A stretch of DNA of 64,000 bases from Pseudoruegeria aquimaris (GTDB lineage Bacteria; Pseudomonadota; Alphaproteobacteria; Rhodobacterales; Rhodobacteraceae): the NCBI RefSeq assembly GCF_900172235.1, contig NZ_FWFQ01000016.1, positions 1-64,000 on the forward strand, in the 5' to 3' direction. The stretch's first letter is position 1, and each line of letters opens with the position of its first letter. Both the position numbers and the translations under genes were made by a program. Of this stretch, positions 41,857-50,065 are shown piece by piece. Below the pieces are notes generated by a model. That model had not been told where the DNA came from, did not search any database, and worked only from the letters and a program-made list of their open reading frames with translations.

Positions 41857-42711
41857 CTATCCCTCCAATGCTGCGATTGCCTTTGCCTTGGAGAGTGTCT
41901 GACGGGCGGTGACGATGTGCAAGTTCTCGACGATCTTTCCGTCCACGACGGCCACGCCCTGCCCCGCGGCCTCGGCCGCTTCGAAGGCGGCGATCTGGCG
42001 CTTGGCGAGATCGATCTCGGCTTCCGAGGGCGCGAAGGCCTCGTTGGCGATGGCCACCTGCGCGGGGTGGATCAGGGTCTTGCCGTCAAAGCCCATGTCG
42101 CGGCCCTGCTCGCATTCGGCGCGCAGGCCCTCTTCGTCCTTGAAGGCGTTGTAGACGCCGTCGATCGCCACCACCCCGTGGGCGCGGGCGGCCAGAAGGC
42201 AGAGTTGCAGGCTGGTGAGCAGCGGCTCGCGGTCGGCGCGGAAACGGGTGTTCAGATCCTTGGCCAGATCGTTGGTGCCCAGCACGAAACCCGTGAGTTG
42301 CGGATGGGCCGCGATCTCGGCGGCGTTGAGGATGCCCAGCGGCGTTTCCATCATCGCCCAGATCGGCGTGTCGCCCAGGAGATCGGCGAGCGCCTGCACG
42401 TCGGCGGCGGAATTGACCTTGGGCAGCAGGATCGCATCCGCGCCAACGTTCTTCATGGCCGCCACATCCGCCGCGCCCCATTCGGTGTCCAGCCCGTTGA
42501 TGCGGACGATCTTCATGCGCGGCCCGTAGCCGCCGGCCGTCAGCGTTTCGGCCAGCAGGGCCCGCGCGGCGGCCTTCTCCTCCACGGCCACCGCGTCCTC
42601 CAGATCGAAGATGATGGCGTCCACCGGCAGCCCCTTGGCCTTCTCCAGCGCGCGCGCCTTGGAACCGGGGATGTAAAGGACCGAACGATAGGGCCGTGCG
42701 AGTTGTTCCAT
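41857..42711 (-). CDS. mcl2: (3S)-malyl-CoA thioesterase (Mcl2 type, CitE/HpcH fold)
   Basis: A 284-residue TIM-barrel protein. RSVLYIPGSKARALEKAKGLPVDAIIFDLEDAV at the N-terminus, KIVRINGLDTEWG near residue 72, MMETPLGILNAAEI near 130 and GFDGKTLIHPAQVAIANEAFAPS near 220 match the Mcl2 branch. Characterised Mcl2 hydrolyses (3S)-malyl-CoA to malate and CoA, whereas the lyase Mcl1 is longer (~318 residues) and starts differently. Databases often label this citrate lyase subunit beta, which is misleading. First gene of the minus-strand run with NnrU, DUF1737 and mch. An EMC operator-like word is 66 bases upstream. Confidence 0.85.
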   Translation of the reverse strand: MEQLARPYRSVLYIPGSKARALEKAKGLPVDAIIFDLEDAVAVEEKAAARALLAETLTAGGYGPRMKIVRINGLDTEWGAADVAAMKNVGADAILLPKVNSAADVQALADLLGDTPIWAMMETPLGILNAAEIAAHPQLTGFVLGTNDLAKDLNTRFRADREPLLTSLQLCLLAARAHGVVAIDGVYNAFKDEEGLRAECEQGRDMGFDGKTLIHPAQVAIANEAFAPSEAEIDLAKRQIAAFEAAEAAGQGVAVVDGKIVENLHIVTARQTLSKAKAIAALEG

Positions 42712-42776
42712 GATTCCGCCTCCGCAATAAAGTTGCGTAAAACATCGCAACTGAGCAGGAAATGACAACCCCAAAA

Positions 42777-42790
42777 TTGCCGCAGCGCAG
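42777..42790. promoter_or_regulatory. Candidate EMC-pathway operator upstream of mcl2
   Basis: TTGCCGCAGCGCAG matches 12 of 14 positions of the ccrA/ecm word. It lies 66 bases before the mcl2 start in the divergent gap 42712-42911. AGTTGCG and ATCGCAACT at 42731-42752 form a further TTGCG/CGCAA dyad near the gene. Confidence 0.4.
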
Positions 42791-42911
42791 AAATAACCTT
42801 GTGCCCGGCTCGCCCGGCGCGGCCCATTAACCGGTTTTTCGCCACCGCGGGCGCAGGCTTTTCCCCGGTCGGGCCTCGACATCGCGGCCCGCGAACGAAA
42901 AGGGGATCATC

Positions 42912-43226
42912 ATGAGAAACGGCTTCTTCGCCCTCTCGCTCGGCATCGGCGCCATGCTGCTGGCCACGAACCACGCCTTCGCCCAGGGCGGCAACTGCGC
43001 CCAGCGCGACCAAGTGCTCGAACGCCTGCAATCACACTACGGCGAAACCCGGCGCTCGGTGGCGCTCGGCGGCGACAACATCGTCGTGGAAACCTTCGCC
43101 TCCGCCGAAACCGGCACCTGGACGATCACCGCCACCCTGCCCAACGGCATGACCTGCCTCGTGGCCTCCGGTCAGGCCTACGAGCCCATCACCGAACCGC
43201 TTCCCGCCAAGGGCACCAAGGCCTGA
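42912..43226 (+). CDS. Small secreted protein of unknown function
   Basis: A 104-residue protein with a clear Sec signal peptide (FFALSLGIGAMLLATNHAFA, cleavage before QGG). The mature ~78 residues contain CAQRDQVLERLQSHYGETRRSVALGG and WTITATLPNGMTCLVASGQAYEP, with two Cys likely to pair. The pattern resembles small conserved periplasmic proteins of Rhizobiales and Rhodobacterales; no function is known to me. It is transcribed away from mcl2. A GC-rich repeat and hairpin follow its stop. Confidence 0.75.
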   Translation: MRNGFFALSLGIGAMLLATNHAFAQGGNCAQRDQVLERLQSHYGETRRSVALGGDNIVVETFASAETGTWTITATLPNGMTCLVASGQAYEPITEPLPAKGTKA

Positions 43227-43254
43227 AGGCCGGATGCGTCGGCCGGTCCGCCCC

Positions 43255-43281
43255 GCCGGCCCGCCGGCCCGCCGGCCCGCC
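43255..43281. repeat. Tandem GCCGGCCC repeat and adjacent hairpin
   Basis: Three perfect copies of GCCGGCCC plus a partial one (43255-43281), followed by GATCAGG (43285-43291), nine bases, and CCTGATC (43301-43307). It lies between convergent genes and overlaps the stop region of the TSUP gene. Probably a terminator area with slippage-prone GC sequence. Confidence 0.5.
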
Positions 43282-43305
43282 GCCGATCAGGTAGGGGGGG
43301 CCTGA

Positions 43306-45207
<1,902 letters not shown>

Positions 45208-45237
45208 GCCGGCCGTTCGGAAACCGGACCATCGATG

Positions 45238-45264
45238 AAGCGGGGCCCCGGCCCCGCTTTTTTT
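45238..45264 (+). terminator. Intrinsic terminator of mdh
   Basis: AAGCGGGG (45238-45245) and CCCCGCTT (45252-45259) with a CCCCGG loop, followed by an uninterrupted T-run to 45264. Confidence 0.92.
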
Positions 45265-45364
45265 GCCCAGCCATGGCCCCATCCTTCGCGTTTTCACTTT
45301 CGAAGCCGGCGGGCGGCGTGCAATCTCACGGGGCAGCAACCTTCGCTTCGGGACACCCGCCCCC

Positions 45365-46003
45365 ATGAGATCGTCCGCCAAGACCTGCCGCGCCCGCGCC
45401 GCGATCGGGCTATGCGCCCTGCTCCTGCTCACCGCCTGCGCCGCGCGCCCGCCGGTGCCGGCGCCGCCGCCGGAAGAGACGGTCGCGCGGATGACGCGGC
45501 TGTTCCGGCAGGCCTGCCTCGCCCATGCCGGGGATTTCGCCGCCACCGAGAAGGCGCTCGCCGACTACGGCTTCGATGCGGCCTCGGGGCTGGGCAGGCT
45601 CGTCAGCTTCGTGGACACGCGCAACTTCCTGATCGCCACCGTCGGGGAATCCGACGGCGCGCTTGCGCCGGCAGGGCCTTCCCGGCGCGGTTCGCGGGAG
45701 ACCTATTGCAGCGTCAGCTCGCCCAACGTGAGCGAGGCGCAGGCGCTGGCCGCGCTCCGGAACGCCGTGAACGGCTTCGTTTCCGAGGCCCGGCTGGTGC
45801 AGGGCGATCGCGCCATGCGCGCCGCCGGCGCGGCCTGGATCATGATCCCCACGCAACCACGCGCACGGGCGGAGGACAGCCTGCTCGCCGTCACGCAGGA
45901 GGACCTGCCCCTGCCGGACTTCTACCTGCGCGCCTCGGGCCGCGCGGACGAACGCGTGCCCGTCTTCCGCAGCTACGGGCTCGGGATCGTGCATTTCCGA
46001 TAG
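45365..46003 (+). CDS. Lipoprotein of unknown function
   Basis: A 212-residue protein with a lipoprotein signal: RAAIGLCALLLLTAC, lipobox LTAC (Cys25), then a Pro-rich linker (AARPPVPAPPPEE). The mature part contains TRLFRQACLAHAGDFAATEKALADYGF and RETYCSVSSPNVSEAQALAALRNAVNGF, with two Cys. No recognised domain. The frame is open to 45263, but the ATG at 45365 places the signal sequence at the N-terminus. It lies between the mdh terminator and a sulfotransferase-like gene, both oddities in an otherwise metabolic block. Confidence 0.75.
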   Translation: MRSSAKTCRARAAIGLCALLLLTACAARPPVPAPPPEETVARMTRLFRQACLAHAGDFAATEKALADYGFDAASGLGRLVSFVDTRNFLIATVGESDGALAPAGPSRRGSRETYCSVSSPNVSEAQALAALRNAVNGFVSEARLVQGDRAMRAAGAAWIMIPTQPRARAEDSLLAVTQEDLPLPDFYLRASGRADERVPVFRSYGLGIVHFR

Positions 46004-46077
46004 GCGGACGGTCTTGTCAGGCGGCCGCCTGCGGCCTAGCGTGCTGCGCGCCGCCGCAGCGAAGGGAGCCCCTCTCC

Positions 46078-46875
46078 ATGACCACCGAACCCCGCCCCGC
46101 TTTCAAGGTCATGGGGGAACGCAATTCCGGCACCAACCTTCTGCACAAGATGCTGGCGACGCAATTCGACGTGCAGCTCTACCCGACCTCCTCTGGCCTC
46201 TCGGAGCGCCAGCGCCGCGCGCTGCCGGGGCTGGCGAGCCGCTGGAGCAGCCCACGGGCGGCGAAGGAGGCGATCCAGGATCACAACCATTTCGCCGAAC
46301 TGGCGGAAAACGGCGGCTGGAAGCACGCCGCCGCCAGCGAGCGGCTGCGCAGGGAGTTCGCCGCACCGAAAAGCGTTCGGATCGTCTTCCTGTTGCGCCA
46401 CCCGGTCAGCTGGAGCCGATCCATGCACCAGAACCCGTTCCACGGGCTGGCACGGGTGCCGCGCGCCTACGCGGAGTTCATCCGCGCCCCCTGGCTGACC
46501 GTTGCGCGCGACGGCTTCGAGCAGCGCTTGTTCGAAAGCCCGCTGCACCTGCTGCGCGCCAAGGCCGAAAGCTATCTCGCCTACGCGGCGGAGGATCCCT
46601 CGGCCTGCATCCTGCGCTACGAGGATCTCGTGCTCGATCCCGAGGCGGCCTTCCGCAGGATCGGCGCCTGGGAGGCACGGCGGGTGGACAGGCCGCGCCT
46701 GCCCGAGAAGAGCGCCCGCGCCTTCGGCCGCAACCCGCTTTCGCGCGAAGGCTACGAGGCGAAGGTCCGGGACACCGGCTACCACAGCCTCGACGCGGCG
46801 GACCGGGATCATTTCCGCAGCGTTCTGGAGGGCAGCCCGCTGCTGGAACTCTACCCGATGACGGAAGCGCTCTGA
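46078..46875 (+). CDS. Sulfotransferase-like protein
   Basis: A 265-residue protein with P-loop sulfotransferase features: the PAPS 5'-phosphosulfate loop as GERNSGTNLLHKMLA near residue 14, and the 3'-phosphate segment FLLRHPVSWSRSM near 104 (Arg and Ser placed as in the family). ILRYEDLVLDPEAAFRRIG near 190 is another sulfotransferase signature. The substrate is unknown; such genes often modify surface glycans or lipids. GGGAG lies nine bases before the ATG. It sits between mdh and suc with no pathway link, so it may be a lineage-specific insertion. Confidence 0.75.
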   Translation: MTTEPRPAFKVMGERNSGTNLLHKMLATQFDVQLYPTSSGLSERQRRALPGLASRWSSPRAAKEAIQDHNHFAELAENGGWKHAAASERLRREFAAPKSVRIVFLLRHPVSWSRSMHQNPFHGLARVPRAYAEFIRAPWLTVARDGFEQRLFESPLHLLRAKAESYLAYAAEDPSACILRYEDLVLDPEAAFRRIGAWEARRVDRPRLPEKSARAFGRNPLSREGYEAKVRDTGYHSLDAADRDHFRSVLEGSPLLELYPMTEAL

Positions 46876-46944
46876 GCGGCGCACGGAGCGGCGTCCGGAG
46901 TGGCCGGCGGCGCCGTTTCACGGCCCGGATCCAGCCGGGCGACG

Positions 46945-46954
46945 TGAGCGCTAA
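46945..46954. promoter_or_regulatory. CceR-like operator (one mismatch) upstream of sucC
   Basis: TGAGCGCTAA differs at one base from the TTAGCGCTAA palindromes upstream of sdhC and mdh. It is 80 bp upstream (centre to centre) of the first operator of the TGTGATCACA pair and about 217 bases before sucC. Confidence 0.4.
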
Positions 46955-47024
46955 TATCCGGACAGCCCGCCGTCTGAGTCGGTTTCGGCACCGCAATCAT
47001 GTCGATTTCCCCCGCGTCGCATTT

Positions 47025-47055
47025 CGTGATCACACTTTTTCTGCTTGTGATCACA
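47025..47055. promoter_or_regulatory. Paired TGTGATCACA operators upstream of sucC (AkgR-like)
   Basis: CGTGATCACA (47025-47034, one mismatch) and TGTGATCACA (47046-47055), centres exactly 21 bp apart, as in the sdhC pair. They lie 117 and 138 bases upstream of sucC within the 291-base gap 46876-47166, which contains no other gene. The suc run downstream ends with lpd and is followed by the GntR regulator gene. Confidence 0.7.
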
Positions 47056-47166
47056 AATTTGACTATTTTGACGGTTTTCCGCCGATGTTGGCGCAAACCT
47101 CTTTTTTTACAGGGAGAGAGTGTGCTTATACCTCTCGCCGAGAGCATTCAACAACGGGACAGTTTC

Positions 47167-48360
47167 ATGAACATTCATGAATACCAGGCGAAGGCGCTCC
47201 TTCGCGAATATGGCGCGCCGGTTTCCGACGGCCGCGTCGTGCTGAAAGCCGAAGACGCCAAGACCGCCGCCGGCGAGCTGGACGGCCCGCTCTGGGTCGT
47301 CAAGGCGCAGATCCACGCAGGTGGGCGCGGCAAGGGCTCCTTCAAGGAACCCGAAGCCGGCGAAAAAGGCGGTGTCCGCCTGGCCAAATCGGTGGAGGAA
47401 GCCGCCGAGGAAGCCCAGAAGATGCTTGGCCGCACGCTGGTCACGCACCAGACCGGCCCGGCCGGCAAACAGGTGAACCGCATCTACATCGAAGACGGCT
47501 CCGGCATCGAGCGCGAGCTCTACCTCGCCCTGCTGGTGGATCGTCAATCCTCGCGGATCTCCTTCGTCTGCTCCACGGAAGGTGGCATGGACATCGAGGA
47601 AGTGGCCGCCGCCACCCCCGAGAAGATCCTGTCCTTCTCCGTCGATCCCGTGACCGGCTACATGCCCTACCACGGCCGGCGCATCGCCTTCGCGCTCGGC
47701 CTCGAGGGCAAGCAGGTGAAGGAATGCGTGGCGCTGATGGGCCTTCTCTACAAAGCCTTCGTCGAGAAGGACATGGAGATGCTCGAAATCAACCCGCTGA
47801 TCGTGACCGACGAGGGCTCGCTCAAGGTGCTCGACGCCAAGCTGGGCTTCGACGGCAACGCGATCTACCGCCACCCCGACATCGCCGCCCTGCGCGACGA
47901 GACCGAGGAAGACCCGAAAGAGCTGGAAGCCAGCAAATACGATCTGAACTACATCGCGCTCGACGGTGAGATCGGCTGCATGGTGAACGGCGCGGGCCTT
48001 GCCATGGCGACGATGGACATCATCAAGCTCTACGGTGCCGAGCCGGCCAACTTCCTCGACGTGGGCGGTGGCGCCACGAAGGAGAAGGTGACCGAGGCCT
48101 TCAAGATCATCACCTCCGACAAGAACGTCAAAGGCATCCTCGTGAACATCTTCGGCGGCATCATGCGCTGCGACGTGATCGCGGAAGGCGTGGTGGCGGC
48201 CGTGAAAGAGGTGGGCCTGCAGGTCCCGCTCGTGGTGCGGCTCGAAGGCACCAACGTGGAGAAGGGCAAGGAGATCATCAACACCTCCGGCCTCGACGTG
48301 ATCGCCGCGGACGACCTGAAGGACGGCGCGCAGAAAATTGTTAAAGCGGTGAAAGGCTGA
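47167..48360 (+). CDS. sucC: Succinyl-CoA synthetase (ADP-forming) beta subunit
   Basis: A 397-residue ATP-grasp subunit that, with SucD, converts succinyl-CoA, ADP and Pi to succinate, CoA and [22 protein letters not shown] at the N-terminus, [16 protein letters not shown] near residue 46, and [16 protein letters not shown] near 320 are strong signatures. First gene of a run sucC-sucD-DUF805-sucA-sucB-MAPEG-lpd. The upstream region carries CceR-like and paired TGTGATCACA sites. sucD follows after four bases. Confidence 0.97.
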   Translation: MNIHEYQAKALLREYGAPVSDGRVVLKAEDAKTAAGELDGPLWVVKAQIHAGGRGKGSFKEPEAGEKGGVRLAKSVEEAAEEAQKMLGRTLVTHQTGPAGKQVNRIYIEDGSGIERELYLALLVDRQSSRISFVCSTEGGMDIEEVAAATPEKILSFSVDPVTGYMPYHGRRIAFALGLEGKQVKECVALMGLLYKAFVEKDMEMLEINPLIVTDEGSLKVLDAKLGFDGNAIYRHPDIAALRDETEEDPKELEASKYDLNYIALDGEIGCMVNGAGLAMATMDIIKLYGAEPANFLDVGGGATKEKVTEAFKIITSDKNVKGILVNIFGGIMRCDVIAEGVVAAVKEVGLQVPLVVRLEGTNVEKGKEIINTSGLDVIAADDLKDGAQKIVKAVKG

Positions 48361-48364
48361 ACCA

Positions 48365-49252
48365 ATGGCAGTTCTCGTCAATGAAAACACCAAGGTGATC
48401 TGTCAGGGCTTCACCGGCTCGCAAGGCACCTTCCACTCCGAACAGGCCATCGCCTACGGCACCAAGATGGTCGGCGGCGTGACCCCGGGCAAAGGCGGCC
48501 AGGAGCACCTGGGCCTGCCGGTGTTCAACTCCGTGCACGAAGCCAAGCACGTGACCGAGGCCAACGCCTCCGTCATCTACGTGCCGCCGCCCTTCGCCGC
48601 CGATTCCATCCTCGAGGCGATCGACGCCGAGATGGAGCTGATCGTCTGCATCACCGAGGGCATCCCGGTGCTCGACATGATGAAGGTGAAGCGCGCGCTG
48701 GAAGGCTCCAAATCCCGCCTGATCGGCCCGAACTGCCCCGGCATCATCACGCCGGACGCCTGCAAGATCGGCATCATGCCCGGCCACATCCACAAGCGCG
48801 GTTCGGTGGGCGTCGTCTCCCGCTCCGGCACGCTGACCTACGAAGCCGTGAAGCAGACCACCGACCTGGGCCTCGGCCAGTCCACCGCCGTGGGCATCGG
48901 CGGTGACCCGATCAAGGGCACCGAGCACATCGACGTGCTGGACATGTTCCTCGACGATCCCGAGACGCATTCGATCATCATGATCGGCGAGATCGGTGGC
49001 TCCGCCGAGGAAGAGGCCGCCGAGTTCCTGGCCGAGCAGCGCAAGAAGGGCCGCTGGAAGCCGACCGCCGGCTTCATCGCCGGCCGCACCGCCCCTCCGG
49101 GCCGCCGCATGGGCCACGCCGGTGCGATCGTCGCCGGTGGCAAGGGTGGCGCGGAAGACAAGATCGAGGCGATGAAATCCGCCGGGATCGTCGTCGCCGA
49201 CAGCCCCGCCACGCTGGGCGAGGCCGTTCAGGCCGCGATCGCCAAGGGCTGA
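48365..49252 (+). CDS. sucD: Succinyl-CoA synthetase alpha subunit
   Basis: A 295-residue subunit carrying the phosphohistidine. [22 protein letters not shown] near residue 14 binds CoA; the CoA-ligase segment [21 protein letters not shown] near 122 is intact; the catalytic His is in [16 protein letters not shown] near 245. It is separated from DUF805 by a 261-base gap with two GC-rich hairpins, so the downstream part may be differentially expressed. Confidence 0.97.
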   Translation: MAVLVNENTKVICQGFTGSQGTFHSEQAIAYGTKMVGGVTPGKGGQEHLGLPVFNSVHEAKHVTEANASVIYVPPPFAADSILEAIDAEMELIVCITEGIPVLDMMKVKRALEGSKSRLIGPNCPGIITPDACKIGIMPGHIHKRGSVGVVSRSGTLTYEAVKQTTDLGLGQSTAVGIGGDPIKGTEHIDVLDMFLDDPETHSIIMIGEIGGSAEEEAAEFLAEQRKKGRWKPTAGFIAGRTAPPGRRMGHAGAIVAGGKGGAEDKIEAMKSAGIVVADSPATLGEAVQAAIAKG

Positions 49253-49281
49253 GCGTCATGCCGCGATCCGCTCGTGGCGCT

Positions 49282-49336
49282 GCCCGGCGTTTCCGCCGGG
49301 CTTAGAAAACTTGAGGCTCCGGGCCGTTCCGCCCGG
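49282..49336 (+). other. Hairpin cluster between sucD and the DUF805 gene
   Basis: GCCCGGCG (49282-49289)/CGCCGGGC (49294-49301) with a TTTC loop, then CCGGGC (49319-49324)/GCCCGG (49331-49336). Neither has a T-run, so full termination is unlikely; transcript processing or partial attenuation is possible. The rest of the gap 49253-49513 shows no gene. Confidence 0.45.
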
Positions 49337-49513
49337 GGCCTCGCCGCAGGAAGGGCCACGACAGGGGCCGCTCAGGGCCCCTCTCCTGACGCTTCGTAGG
49401 AAACGGAAAACGGATATGTTTTCGGTGACGGCACATCGGATTGACAGGGCGCCCGGAGCCTTCCGGCGGCGGACGGCCCTGCTTTGCGCCGCCATTGCGC
49501 GGGAGGCCCGCCC

Positions 49514-50065
49514 ATGACCTTCACCCAATCCATCCAGACCTGCTTCCGCAAATACGTCACCTTCTCGGGGCGCGCTTCGCGGTCCGAATACTGGTGGTTC
49601 TTCCTCTTCGGCCTCCTTGGCTCCGCCGCCGCGGGCATCCTCGATGGCGCCCTCTTCGGCACCCCTGTCGTCGAGACCACCGTCACCGACACCTCCGTCT
49701 CCGGCAGCGTCGAGAATGACGGCCCGATCGCCTCGCTGTTTTCGCTCGTGATCCTGCTGCCCAGCCTCGCCGTGGGCTGGCGGCGGATGCATGACACCGG
49801 CCGTTCGGGCCTCTACCTGCTCTATCCGCTGATCGTCTGGATCGGCATTCTCGCCTTCCTCGGCGCCACCCTGATGCTGGGCGGCGCCACGGGCGGGCTT
49901 GGCCTCTCCGGGCTCGCCGCCGCCATCGGCGGGCTCTCCGTCCTCATCCTGATACCCGCGTTCATCATCCTGCTGATCGCCCCGCTCCTGGTGCTCTGGT
50001 GGCTGACCCGACCTTCGCAGCCCGGCACAAACGCCTACGGTCCCCATCCCCTGGAGGAGAAGTAA
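49514..50065 (+). CDS. DUF805 family membrane protein
   Basis: A 183-residue protein of the DUF805 family. The start TQSIQTCFRKYVTFSGRASRSEYWWFFLF is the family hallmark (F-x-GRASRxEYW), followed by four membrane helices and GWRRMHDTGRSGLYLL near residue 93. Function unknown. GGAGG precedes the ATG. Its stop codon directly abuts the sucA start, so translation of sucA may depend on it. Its presence between sucD and sucA is unusual for a metabolic operon. Confidence 0.88.
   Translation: MTFTQSIQTCFRKYVTFSGRASRSEYWWFFLFGLLGSAAAGILDGALFGTPVVETTVTDTSVSGSVENDGPIASLFSLVILLPSLAVGWRRMHDTGRSGLYLLYPLIVWIGILAFLGATLMLGGATGGLGLSGLAAAIGGLSVLILIPAFIILLIAPLLVLWWLTRPSQPGTNAYGPHPLEEK

Noticed and set aside
43255-43281. 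Tandem GCCGGCCC copies considered as a CRISPR or integration site
   Set aside because: The unit is only 8 bases with no spacers or cas genes; a simple GC repeat beside a terminator.
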